This document shows positions 10,059-20,471 of a stretch of 64,000 nucleotides of DNA, piece after piece. The notes under the pieces were generated by a model. That model made no database searches. It was given only the letters and a program-made list of their open reading frames with translations, and had not been told where the DNA came from. Numbering within the stretch: position 1 is the stretch's first letter; every line of letters starts with the position of its first letter. Made by a program: the position numbers and the translations under genes. Origin of the DNA: Amblyomma americanum (taxonomy: Eukaryota; Arthropoda; Arachnida; Ixodida; Ixodidae); assembly GCF_052857255.1 (NCBI RefSeq), contig NC_135505.1, forward strand, positions 59,439,149-59,503,148, given 5' to 3'.

Positions 10059-12914
10059 TCAGCAACGGCCCTGCAAGGGGCGGATGGAGGACAATACACC
10101 TGGACTTTCATTAATGCCGTGAGGAATTGTTTCAAATTTGTAAATGAAGTACGACTCGCGTTGTTCTCTTTCCCGGGTGTTGTGGAACCCACCCTGTAGG
10201 ACTGTTAACTTAATTGCATCAAATGGGTGGTTTCGCTCATTAATGTGTTTTGACAAGGGAAGGTTGGGTAGGGATAAGATATGCGCGCGGTGGTTATTAA
10301 AGCGAATTCGTAGAGGGTTGACGGTCTGTCCAATGTACTGCATACTGCACACACTGCATTCTAGGAGGTATATTACGTTGCAGGAATCACAATCAAAGTT
10401 GCCATTAATTTCCCATTTGAAGCCTGAAGCTGTGCTTACTGCACAGCTTGATGTTTGTATGTGTTTGCAGACCTGGCATCTACTTTTTCCACAGGGCCGG
10501 CACCCCAAAACCGGCTGGTTATTTGTTTTTGAGTGTACAAGAATATTTTTAATGTTTTTTGGTCGTCTGTAGATCACGTGAGGGGGAGCAGTGAAAATTT
10601 TGGTGAGGCGCTCGCTTTGTTCGAGGATGTTGAAATGTTTTCTGAGGATTTTGTTTACGTTAGGCGGGTTACTGGTGAAGGTAAGTACGAGATTGGCCCG
10701 GTGGTCTGTTTCGTCGTTGTAGCGACATCCCTCCAGTATTTGCTCTCGGTTGAGTTTAGATGCCTTTTCAATGGCATCGTCGACAATGGCGGGGGGGTAT
10801 CGTTGCTTAATGAGGACTTCTCGCATGCGTTTGGAATTTTTTACGAAGTCCTCGTCTTGGGAACATAATCTTTTAAATCGATGTGCCTGAGAGTATGGGA
10901 TGCTTGTTTTAGAGTGACGAGGATGGCAGCTTTGGAAGTGTAGGTATTGTTGGCGGTCCGTCGGTTTTCTATATACACCGGTGGTAAGTGAGCCTTTGTT
11001 TACCGAAATCTCAACATCTAGAAAGTTAATTTTGGTGTTGGAGTACGTGTAAGTGAAAGATATGTTGGGGTGGACGAGGTTGAAGTTTTCAATAAAACGT
11101 ACGAGTTCTTGCTCTGTGTCAGTCCATATTAAAAAGATGTCATCCAAGTAGCGTTTGTATAGGGTGGGCTTAATGGGGCAATCTTTCAGAAATTTGGATT
11201 CAATACTATGCATGAAGATATTGGCGTAGGTTGGTGCCATCCTTGTACCCATGGCTGTGCCATTAATTTGCAAATAGTGTTCATTGTTAAATTCGAAGTT
11301 GTTATATTCGAGTACGATTTTTGCCAGTATTTCTAAAACACGTGGGGTAGGGGTTTCCTCCTTTCTGTTTTGTTCATACGCTTCGATCAGAGATTTAATG
11401 CCATCGGAATGAGGAATGTTTGTGTAGAGAGAGACTACATCTAGTGTTGCCAGGAAGGCTCCTTCCGGGAGTTTGAGACCTGCTATTGCGCGAAGGAAAT
11501 GGTTTGTGTCGCGTATGTATGATGCGTGTGTTGTTGGAATATGTCTAATTAGTGTGTCAATGTAACTGGAAATTGGTTCTGTAATCGTGCCAATGCCAGA
11601 TACTATAGGGCGGCCAGGATTATTCTTTTTGTGGATTTTCGGTAACATGTAGAATCGGCCCGGCGACGGGTGTGGTGCGGTGAGGGCTTTAGATAACCGT
11701 AGGGATATGTCCCCATTCTTCGCAAGTTGACCCAGGGTCTCCGCTACAAAATGTTGGTATTGCGCAGTTGGGTCTGCTTCAAGACGTTGATAGAAACTAA
11801 TGTTAGAGAGTTGTCTCAAGCCTTCTTCAATGTATTTTTCACTGTCCATGACAACTATACCACCTCCCTTATCCGCTGGTTTTATGATTATATCTGTCCT
11901 TCTGCTCAGAGCCTTCAATGCATCCCGTTCGTTTTTAGACAAGTTCTGCCTCCCTGGAGTGTGGTTCTTGTAGGCGTAAATAATGTCTTTCTGGACGGCG
12001 TTAATGTACATGTCCAAGTGTTTGTCCCTTCCTATACTAGGAGTCCAATGGTGGTTAGTAACGACGAGTTCTCTGCTATCCGCGGTAACCCGCGCCCGAT
12101 CGAAGAAGTATTCCCGGAGTCGCAACATTCGTGCAAAGTTGTCCAAATCTTTTAACACCGAGAATTCGCTGTATTTACCGGTGGTAGGGCAGAATGTAAG
12201 GCCTCGAGAAAGGACGGATATTTCCTCTGTCGTTAAGGCCCTGGTTGATAGATTAATAATATTGTGCTGGAAAGCAAAGTCGGCGCTTGGAACCGCAAGA
12301 TTATTATTAGTAGGTGCTGTCATTTCAGATCGTTGTACGCGTGTTTCTTGAACTGTTGACGTTTGTGTCGTTCTACTGGATTTGTTGTTGGAGTTTATTA
12401 TAATAGTGGGGTTAATATTTGTAGCTGCCTCCGTTCTTGATTCTTTTTCGCTTGTTATTGATTTTGACCACACGTGTTCTGGAACCCCGTCTCGAATAAA
12501 TTTTTTGTGTTTGGTCTTGCGTACCTCAGTCGCTCTCTTTTCTTCAAAGAACATAAGCTCTGTGGCCTCCAGCGCGGTAAGGGTAATTTGTTGATGAGCA
12601 CGACTCTCTTCCATTCTCAGAGCCACCAACGCCTTCTCAAAGTGGCCAATGGTAACTACAAGCAAATTTAAATAGGCAGATTGTAGTATACGATTCCAAT
12701 TAGCCTTCTCCTCTTCACACAGGTCACCCATTGATGGTGTTAGCGACACTTGTAAACCTTTTGGTACGATTTTTGATTCAAGATAGGCCTTTAGGCTATG
12801 AATATGTAGTTCATGCCTAATTCGTTTATCCACAATTTTTCTTAATTTTAAAAATTTAGAGTTATTTGAGGAAGGCTGTCGGTAGGATGAGTGAGAGAGA
12901 GTCGGCGTACTCAC
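10059..12914 (-). CDS. Penelope-like RT with GIY-YIG endonuclease
   Basis: Open frame of about 950 codons. Penelope-like proteins copy RNA into DNA at a nicked target, using a telomerase-related RT and a C-terminal GIY-YIG nuclease. Visible here: an N-terminal conserved segment near residues 35-60 (LHIHSLKAYLESKIVPKGL); RT fingers with TDIIIKPADKGGGIVVMD and FYMLPKIHKKNNPGRPIV; ATLDVVSLYTNIPH; NGTAMGTRMAPTYANIFM; catalytic RYLDDIFLIW; INFLDVEI. Then a cysteine motif CRPCGKSRCQVCKH and the nuclease core CNVIYLLEC and MQYIGQTVNPLRIRFNNHR, with a later glutamate-rich EREQRES. The first codon of this stretch is GTG, directly after an in-frame TGA at 12929-12927, so the real start is probably upstream in the same frame. 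No internal stop, so the catalytic part may still be functional. Confidence 0.9.
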   Translation of the reverse strand: MSTPTLSHSSYRQPSSNNSKFLKLRKIVDKRIRHELHIHSLKAYLESKIVPKGLQVSLTPSMGDLCEEEKANWNRILQSAYLNLLVVTIGHFEKALVALRMEESRAHQQITLTALEATELMFFEEKRATEVRKTKHKKFIRDGVPEHVWSKSITSEKESRTEAATNINPTIIINSNNKSSRTTQTSTVQETRVQRSEMTAPTNNNLAVPSADFAFQHNIINLSTRALTTEEISVLSRGLTFCPTTGKYSEFSVLKDLDNFARMLRLREYFFDRARVTADSRELVVTNHHWTPSIGRDKHLDMYINAVQKDIIYAYKNHTPGRQNLSKNERDALKALSRRTDIIIKPADKGGGIVVMDSEKYIEEGLRQLSNISFYQRLEADPTAQYQHFVAETLGQLAKNGDISLRLSKALTAPHPSPGRFYMLPKIHKKNNPGRPIVSGIGTITEPISSYIDTLIRHIPTTHASYIRDTNHFLRAIAGLKLPEGAFLATLDVVSLYTNIPHSDGIKSLIEAYEQNRKEETPTPRVLEILAKIVLEYNNFEFNNEHYLQINGTAMGTRMAPTYANIFMHSIESKFLKDCPIKPTLYKRYLDDIFLIWTDTEQELVRFIENFNLVHPNISFTYTYSNTKINFLDVEISVNKGSLTTGVYRKPTDRQQYLHFQSCHPRHSKTSIPYSQAHRFKRLCSQDEDFVKNSKRMREVLIKQRYPPAIVDDAIEKASKLNREQILEGCRYNDETDHRANLVLTFTSNPPNVNKILRKHFNILEQSERLTKIFTAPPHVIYRRPKNIKNILVHSKTNNQPVLGCRPCGKSRCQVCKHIQTSSCAVSTASGFKWEINGNFDCDSCNVIYLLECSVCSMQYIGQTVNPLRIRFNNHRAHILSLPNLPLSKHINERNHPFDAIKLTVLQGGFHNTREREQRESYFIYKFETIPHGINESPGVLSSIRPLQGRC

Positions 12915-12926
12915 GCGGCCTGAATG

Positions 12927-13379
12927 TCACTGTTGACGAACCCGTTGTGCCGAACCGCAGCGCTTTCGAAGATCGTAGCGTGATAGAGGGGTGCTGGGAA
13001 GCTCTTCTTTCCGGCTGGATATCGTATCAACCTGGCCCTCCACCGTGGAAGCCAGTTGACGCTGCGCTGCACTAGAATGGCCTGATGCTCCGCCTGGGCT
13101 TGCTGGAGTACTGGCGCCGCTCGCTCCGGATTTCGGTGTTGTGCTGGGAGTGGTGGGGGTATGTACATGGTTGGCCTTAGATGGTGGTTGTTGTCGGTGG
13201 GTTCCAGCGGATAAGCTTGTTGCTGAGGTGGATCTCTCGGCGGTACTGTCTCGTGTGGTGTCCCTGGGCGACTTCGGGATAGCAGGAACAACTTTACTCT
13301 CCAATTTGCGATGTGGTGGCTGCGTTGGTGTTGGCAGTAGAGCCCTGCGTTGGGTCACGGTTGATCTTGCACCGGCCAT
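12927..13379 (-). pseudogene. Penelope N-terminal extension, separated by one TGA
   Basis: This stretch is in the same frame as the RT frame at 12914-10059 and separated from it by TGA at 12929-12927 plus four codons. The first methionine inside the element is at 13379 (MAGARSTVTQRR). The protein is rich in Ser, Thr, Pro, Gln and Ala, with SRYDLRKR near its end; I see no folded domain. Either a nonsense mutation broke one long ORF, or this is a short separate upstream ORF. A spliced intron is a third possibility, because some Penelope-like elements keep introns. The frame stays open upstream to 13550, but that part is antisense to the neighbouring LINE. Confidence 0.55.
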
Positions 13380-13487
13380 CTCGGAGAAGAGCCCTGAGTT
13401 TTCTTGCGGTTTTTTGGGGCGGCACCCTTGTAGGACCCCTGTTTTACCCTCCTCTTCCTGTCGCTGCGTCTCCGCGATGGTCGGGAA

Positions 13488-14787
13488 CCGTTGGTCTCCG
13501 GCTGCCAATCGAGAGGCAATGAGAGTTATTACTTGCCTTCCACGCATCACGACGATCGTGGCACTTCAAGAGAATGCTCAGCATGTTAATGTTAACCCTT
13601 GATGAGCTTGTGCAGCAGCGCCGTGATGCTCGTAGCCTTAAGGCCACCCTTTTGCATTCACCGCGAGCACTCCGGACCTTTGCTTCATCACACACCATAC
13701 TGCCGCCGCCACCGTCAGTTCTTCCTCCATGGGACTTTGTGCAGTTGACCGACAACAAACCTACCGATCTACGTCGCCTAACCTCACCTTATGCGGCATC
13801 GTCCCTTCGCGAGCGAATCGCGAAACAAGACAGCCACCTACCCCACGGCTCAATTATTATATATGTTGATGCCAGTATCCAGGGCTGTGTAACGACGACA
13901 GCGCTTCACTGTCCCTGCCAGCCTGCACTTAACAAGACGGCCAGGTTTCAATTCGAGGAACCCCCTACTTCCTACTGTGCTGAGCTGCTTGCTATACAAG
14001 ATGCGCTTCGCTCTGTAGTCGCAGTTACTTTGCTCCCTACAGCTCACATTATCATCCGTACTGACGCCTTTCAAGCAATTCGTCTACTCCGACTCGTCAG
14101 CCGCAGCCCAGAAATGTGCCAGAATATACATCGCCTGGCGGCTCGCAACCCGCAAGCCATTCGAATTGAGTGGGTCCCAGGTGACCTACTCAATTCACAA
14201 AGATCTGCAGATTCTGCAACCCGCTTGCCAACCCTACCCACGTCAATGTCTCAATTCCTCACTATGGATCATGCTATCCTCCTACTCACAAGAAAGGAAC
14301 ACCTCCGGCGCCGCACACGTGCTCTCGTTCCTCCGTGTACGATAACCCCCCCCCCCCCCCCCCCCCCCCCCGCGGTCTTACCCGTGCAGAGGAGGTTGTG
14401 CTCCGGAGGATCCGGGTCGGAGTTGCCCTCACTCCTGCCGTTACTCGGAAGTGGCCTCAATTTCGCCACTTGTATAACCGCCCAGGATGTCCAGTCTGCA
14501 ACTCACAAGACATTGAGGCTGACATTCACCACTTGTTGTGGGATTGCCCGGCACTGACGCCAACTAGAATTCGCCACCTGGCAGCAGCGGGTCTCCACCC
14601 AGACAACCCGTCCTCATACATTGATTGGACGCAGGGGCCACATCACCGCTCCCTTCTCGCCTTCATTAGATCGGCACATCTTTCGTGCTTTATTTAACAC
14701 CCACCCACTCTTTTCATTACTTTTTTTTCTCCTTTCTTGCTAACACCCCTTATGCCCAGAGGCAATAAACAACGCTATCAAAAAAAA
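13488..14787 (+). mobile_element. I-type LINE 3' end with RNase H
   Basis: 5'-truncated LINE carrying an RNase H domain after the RT. The frame at 13495-13590 (NREAMRVITCLPRITTIVALQENAQ) shifts near 13590 into 13600-14345, which reads TLDELVQQRRDAR and then RNase H motifs HGSIIIYVDASI, YCAELLAIQDALRS and IIIRTDAFQAIRLL, followed by IRIEWVPGD. A 26-C run at 14346-14371 coincides with a second frame change, into 14372-14697, which ends with a zinc-knuckle-like CPVCNSQDIEADIHHLLWDC. AATAAA at 14764 and an A-run at 14780-14787 mark the 3' end. A relative with the same motifs lies on the minus strand at 57555-58700. Confidence 0.85.
14346..14371. repeat. Poly-C tract (26 C) at a frame change
   Basis: Homopolymer inside the LINE coding sequence. 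The reading frame before and after differs, so its length change probably caused the frameshift. An assembly length error is also possible. Confidence 0.9.
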
Positions 14788-14990
14788 GTTCAGTTGGTAG
14801 AGCACCGGACGCGATATTCGGAGGTCGTGGGTTCGGATCTCACCGGCGGCATAGTTGATTTTTCTGTGAGTTGGCAGAGCATCGGACGCGAAATGCGGAG
14901 GTCGTGGATTCGGATCGCATCCACGCATTGTGGTCGCTTTTTCATCCGCTTTAGAATCAGTAGTCTTTCAACTACAAACTAATACACTAT
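14788..14990 (+). mobile_element. Type B SINE with two tandem tRNA-like heads
   Basis: Head 1 (14788-14852) contains TCAGTTGGTAGAGCACCGGA and GTGGGTTCGGATCTCACCGG. Head 2 (14868-14930) contains GAGTTGGCAGAGCATCGGAC and GTGGATTCGGATCGCATCC. Both match the head at 8563-8636. The 5' acceptor strand of head 1 is missing. The sequence starts directly after the LINE poly-A. Confidence 0.8.
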
Positions 14991-15499
14991 CACCTTACAA
15001 ATGATAACGCAAGCAAATTACAAAACAAATGATACAACATTCCCCTATGCTACTTGGATTCGGTGACTGCTCGCTTCCTTCACATACATGTTCTAACCAT
15101 TATCTGATCTAAGCATATATTAAGCAAAAGAAGAGAACTAGATTTATGATATTTTAAAAATGTTGCTTTCCTACATCTGTTGAAAATGCATCGAATTGAG
15201 TATGGTTTAACACAAAGTCATGCTACGACCTTTGCCAGCTCCTGCTTGCTTAATTTGTGACTGCCCAGAGTCACGTACTCTCTTTGCCAAAAGTAACCGG
15301 GCATTGGTGCTGTGTTTTAGCCGCATAGCCACGCTCTTTTGGCAGCCTTTAAGCTCTGAATCTTTATAAAGTAAACCCAAACCTTGTCCTGACATTCTTA
15401 CAGCTTTCGGTATTAAGCTTGCTGTAAAGGCTCCGTTAAATGGTTCAGAAGCACATACCTGTCGCTCGGTTACTTTTGGCAAATGGGTATCATGTCCAC
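14991..15499. other. Unassigned stretch
   Basis: No recognisable gene. It may contain the far 3' end of the minus-strand gypsy remnant. Confidence 0.4.
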
Positions 15500-17060
15500 C
15501 AAATGGTTATTAGGTGTACCCCACATTTTTTTCTTAGGAACTCAATTTCTAGTTTTGTTAGAACATCGCCGTTTTGGAAAAAGAAAAAAAAACATTCTTT
15601 GAGGGCCGAATGGCGATAATTACACAGGCAGAACCTAAGGAGCTCTACCACTATTTCGGCAGCTTTACTGGCCGCCAAGTTCACTGACGTCGACTCTAAA
15701 AGCACCGTAGAGAAGGATGGCCAAGTGCAGTGAAAAGGGCAAGACGTTTAATGCTTTGGCGGACGCCTGAGCAGTAGCCTCCATGTATCCTATCAAGTGA
15801 TTAGCGCACACAGAATCGAGATTTCACCTGTGGAACACTTGGGAAGCGGACCAAGCAGCTTAACTTGGATCTCAACAAAAGGGCATTATGGTGGTCGGAC
15901 TGGTAGCATGAGGCCGGTGGGATAGGCTGTGCAACCCTTATAATGTTACGCTGGACACAACCTACAACGTTCTAATGAACTGCCTTATAGAAAACCCGGC
16001 CAGTAAAAACTTTTACGTATTTTATGAAATATACAAGAAAATCTTTGGTGACCGGATGCAATATTGTCATGCATGCCATATAGGACGACTTCACGAAGAC
16101 TGGCAGGGACGATCGAAAACAGACGTTTAGCTTTCTTAACAGCACGCCTGATATGGTCGAACTTATCGCCCAGCAAAAACGTCAGTGGGACACTCTGCTT
16201 CCCTCACGGTGAATGTCCTTCCGCTTTCGTCAAAATGCGGTTTGCGCATGCGAACACAAGCTGGGGGTCGTTGCAAACCAAAATGAGAGCCACCCCACCG
16301 CCCATGCCGCTCCAGTTTGTGCGGACGCCAGTCGGGGCCCGCCCAATCGATGTGGCGCAGAACATAATTAGCAGTTCGCAAAAAGTGCAACTTCTGCAAG
16401 GCACAATCACGTCCAAACGATCATACATACGGGGCGTCTATGATGGTGGTAAGTCAAGTGATGATCGAGTTGGCCAAAGCCTGGAATGAAGCGCTAGAAG
16501 CAGGAGCATAGGTCCGAAAAGCTCCTAAGGTGTCTCAGAGGGCATGTTTGCAGGAGCTCACGCATGGCAGACACCTTCTGTCGGTCGTGCCGCATGCCCC
16601 TAGCCACCATGAAATATGAGGTCAAAGGTTTGCCCTCCTGCAAAATGACCTTTCTTGCACTTCAAGGCCTGTCAAGCTCTGCGCTCTGAACGGCCATCTA
16701 ATACCAAGCCATTCTTTACGCTTTGGGTAGGTTTTTCGAAAATTATAACATCATCCAGGTAACGCATGGAAACCTCTCAGGTATTCCAAACCTCCAACAA
16801 GTGACACGAAGTTGCGAGAATTCGAAAGAATTTATTTGTAGGGCTATAGCGCGGATCGGAGACTTCAAGCAGCGGTTAGTGTAAGGCGGGCCCCAAAGCT
16901 CAGTCCTGATGCCCATCGAGCACCTCGTCTTCGCCTGCAAGCACTGCAGCGCGGCGTAACAATACTTATGGTCCTTTCTTCGAACCAACGAGAGAGGACG
17001 CTTAGGTTTCTGTAATGTCATGTGCAGAAGGCGATAGTAATTAAAAATGAGATGGAACTA
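15500..17060 (-). mobile_element. Ty3/gypsy pol remnant (RT-RNase H-integrase)
   Basis: Read right to left with many frameshifts. 16770-16735 encodes the RT catalytic box MRYLDDVIIF. About 16560-16480 reads a connection segment ending near LCSCF and FIPGFGQLDHHLT. 16330-16180 reads RNase H fragments (CNDPQLVFACANRILTKAE, LGDKFDHIRR). 16120-15990 reads the integrase zinc domain (IVPASLREVVLYGMHDN, GHQRF, IRKSFYWPGF). About 15870-15800 reads the start of the integrase core (PFVEIQVKLLGPLPKCSTG), and 15690-15600 a late core piece (LCNYRHSALKE). The order RT, RNase H, integrase is standard for gypsy. No LTRs seen. Confidence 0.8.
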
Positions 17061-18176
17061 GCTTCCTTACAATTCTTTACTGAAAAAAATTGGGCGCTAG
17101 AATTTGTACCTGTTTCACTTTCTGTTACTTCACGTTCCTAACGTTAACCAAAGAAAATAATTGCTTAGCGAGTGCAGTTAATCCTAATTCCCTATTAGCT
17201 GTGCTATTGTTGATATTTACTACAATTTTAAATTCTTTTATAAATGTAGAGAGAGACACTTTCTAATAAACTGGATAACATTCAAGAATTCACGTTCAAA
17301 GCTCCTTATAACTTGAGGCGTTTGGTATTTAAAGAGTGTTTCACCACTTTCTTCTCCACATATCGCCGTACTTTTTAAAGATACCTTTCGTGGATCTGTT
17401 TCGGGAGTCCATATGCATGATGGAACATGCGTTGCTTGATTCTTTCAAATGCTTTCATGATGTTTTCTTTGCGCTCCTTAGCAATCGGTACACTCATTTT
17501 GAACCTTAAAACATCATGGATGGCGATAAAACACTGGCGCAACCTTGATTCAAGCAATAATTCAATTACCCTTAGCAGGGCAATTAGTTGAGGCCCTACA
17601 GCATGACACAGTGTCGCGTATTGATCCAGATTCATCTATTGTCCTGGCCCAAGGTACCAGAAGTGCAATCGTTTTTAAAGTTTTCACATGCTAAGACCAA
17701 TACTTAATTGCGACAAAAAGCATTCAGGTTATTCCAGTACGGCTTTATAGTTCAGCTACAGACTTGAAAAAATGGACAAGAAATTTAAATCCTTTCCAGT
17801 GCTTTTTATGTCACATGATCCCACTTCGCCACTTTTCCTGAGCTCAGAAAGCCTCATTCGTGTCGGCCTTCAGTCTTTCAGTGGACATGTCACGAGTTAT
17901 GAGATCTAAATTGTAAAGAATAGGATATGCATTTCTTACGCTGAAGACAATCTTCGGCGATAAAATTTGAAAGAACGGCGAGAAAATGTCGAAAATTATT
18001 AAATGTTCTTTATGAAAAAAAGAGAATGAAATATCTAGAATTTGTTTTAAATGCGTTACTATGTACAAAACATCAGTGCTTAAAATCAAACAAGTGTTCA
18101 TGCGAAACTTCCGGGTAACTAAAAATACAAGCAATTCTTCGCGCGAAGAGCTCGCAGCTCCTCCAGAGTGCAGTAC
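17061..18176. other. Unassigned AT-rich stretch
   Basis: Short open frames only (17375-17635 and 17844-18134, both -), with no domain I recognise. Ends at the target duplication of the Harbinger element. Confidence 0.5.
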
Positions 18177-18179
18177 CAG

Positions 18180-18220
18180 GGGCGCGATTACGGATCGCTC
18201 TCAAAAAACTGTCTCAATTT
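18180..18220 (+). repeat. Harbinger left terminal inverted repeat
   Basis: Begins GGGCGCGATTACGGATCG and contains two CTGTCTCAA/TCTCAA-type subrepeats, pairing with 26746-26707. Confidence 0.9.
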
Positions 18221-18380
18221 TGAGATCGTGAAGTCAAAATGACGACACCGAGTAATGCCGACCGCCGAATCGGCCAATGCGGAGCAAGGTTGCGGTGAGC
18301 TCCGCCCCAACACCACTATTCGCACGACATGGGACCGTAGACTAATGTTTTGCAGTAAAGACGCAGTGAATAAAAACGAG

Positions 18381-18722
18381 TAATGTTTTATTTTGCTAAT
18401 AAACTGTATTTCAAACCCAACAGCACCAAGCAAAAGAAGCAGTGTTTTCATTTTTGCAATTAAGTTTGCTGTTCAGTCACTTTTTTTGCCGCGAAGGTGT
18501 GCTGTCAGCGGTATAGCGTGAACATGTTAGTCTGAAAATGAACAAAAACGCAATGAAGAAAACAAGTAATGTTTTATTTTGATAGTAAACTGTGTTGCAA
18601 TTTCAACAACACGAGGAAAAATTAGAAGCATTCTCAGTTTTGCAATTAAATTTGCTGCAGGTTAACTTCTCTTGCCATGAGGGCGCGCTGGCAGTGGCAT
18701 AACGTGAACATGGCGGCCTGCA
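18381..18722. repeat. 187-bp subterminal tandem repeat, two copies
   Basis: Copy 1 starts TAATGTTTTATTTTGCTAAT at 18381 and copy 2 starts TAATGTTTTATTTTGATAGT at 18568. Both continue through TTTTGCAATTAA and TTTGCTG and end in a GCGTGAACATG segment. Diverged by substitutions. Lies just inside the left Harbinger end, where transposase-binding repeats often occur. Confidence 0.85.
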
Positions 18723-18739
18723 AGTAAACAGCTGACTCC

Positions 18740-18964
18740 ATGGCTAGTTCCTGTTTTTTCGCGTGTCGTCTAAAATCAACGTACTTTGCGGATGTCTTAA
18801 GAGCGCAGAAAAATCTGATTGAAGGCAATGAATGCTACGGGCCTGCCGAGATCAACTTACAAGCAGCGCTCGGCTCGAAAATCGACGAAGACAACTTTAG
18901 TCAGCGTTCTCGGTCGGCGCCTATCGATCACCGAGTGACGTGTGGTTCTGTTTATTTTCTTTAG
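18740..18964 (+). other. Possible first exon of a second Harbinger gene (weak)
   Basis: A 74-codon open frame begins MASSCFFACRLKSTYFADVL shortly after the subterminal repeats. Harbinger elements usually carry a second gene (Myb/SANT-like) besides the transposase, often divergent from it. I see no Myb signature here, so this is only positional reasoning. Confidence 0.2.
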
Positions 18965-20439
18965 CAAATACCAGAAAACCATGAATCATCACATAGAAGC
19001 AACTGCCGACAGACGGGAGCAGACAGGTGCAGCTGCTGATTGCTTGCAATCTCGGTGCGGGAAATGAGAGCCGACACGACCTGCCTCTGTGGCAGCACTC
19101 TTCTGCCTCGTAACCAAGTGTTGCCGCCCACATAGGGCTAAGCACTTGATGTTCCGTTTGTATTTTTGTAGCTCCGTTCGGTTTATGTTCAGTTGTTGCC
19201 GTAGTTTCTTTTTTTTCCTCTGCAAGAAGCAGAAATTGTGAAGTTTATGCTCCACATTGTTTAGAGAGAAAGGGAGCACTTGATTTGATAAATTTGCTAT
19301 TGTCACCGAGGAGAGAACGAGCTTGTTCCATTAACGTTATTTGCTGATCTTGTAGTAGATCCAGGGTCAACTAGGAAAGAAGTAGTTTGCTTTTATTGAC
19401 GCTAATTGCAACTGGGCAGAAAGTTGAGCAAGTTTGTTCATGTTTGCTGGTACACAGCGCTTGAATTGCATATGATGCAGGGCAGTGAGGTAGGTAGGAC
19501 AGGGCAGTGATATGTAATATTGTATTTTGCTCAGCAGGCGGAGTGATGTTGGTATAACTGGGTTTGGTGAGGGCAGCGTTTGAAGGGCTTTAAATACTTT
19601 GCATAGGTTCTAACATGCACTTCCTTTCAGGTCGGAAGACCACTTGTTTTTTTTTTTTAAATTATGTTCCATCATATCTGAGGCACCCTGTATACAGGCC
19701 ACTCCAGTTTGAAAGGGAACAGCCAGTTGAAAATGACTAGGACATTAAATACCTAGGCGAAAAGTACCTTGAAAGCAGTTGCACTTATCACACATATTAT
19801 GTGATAGCATAAGGAGCTTGTCCGGCCATTCGGCATTGTCACCGTCTCATGTCATCATGGACAAGACTTGATAGCCCTGTGTTATACAAACCAAGCTAGG
19901 TGTCAGTTATGGGGCAATAACCGAGTGCTCAAAATTTCCCATAATGGAGCTGCCTGTATATTTTTAGAGCTGTAGAGCATTTCCAGTAACGGTGTTGCAT
20001 GATTTGTGATTGTAAACTAACCTCTAATCACACACCATCTCCTTGATGATGTGTCTGTGATGTTAACACATCTTTGTCTATCAGTGAAGATGTTCTAGTA
20101 ATTCAGCAGTCATTGTAGCCATTGCACCTTACAATCTTTATTATGCATTGTTGTACAGCGGTCTCCTTGCAGTAGGTACAGCTTTTAGCACAGAGTGAAA
20201 CCCCTAGCCACACATCATTAAGCTAAAAGCTTAGCTTTGGTGTTTACACTACTTATATGTGCCAAAATGTTTTGTAGTCCGGAAAATGCATTATGTACAC
20301 TGTGCTATGCCATATTTATTGTACAGATAGCCTCTGTATGAAAGAAAACATGCACTTTGAACTCAATTTTTCAGATTTTTTTTCTTAACTGCACTCAGAA
20401 ATACCATACGTTAATTGTACATCAAGGTAAAGTATGCTT
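18965..20439. other. Harbinger interior without recognised coding sequence
   Basis: AT-rich, resembling untranslated or intronic DNA. No domain or repeat identified. Confidence 0.5.
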
Positions 20440-20471
20440 GTATGTCATCATCATCATCATCATCAGCCCTA

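Noticed and set aside
13141..13602. 153-codon plus frame over the Penelope start
   Set aside because: Only its last 35 codons (NREAMRVITCLPR) are genuine LINE sequence; the rest is antisense to the Penelope frame.
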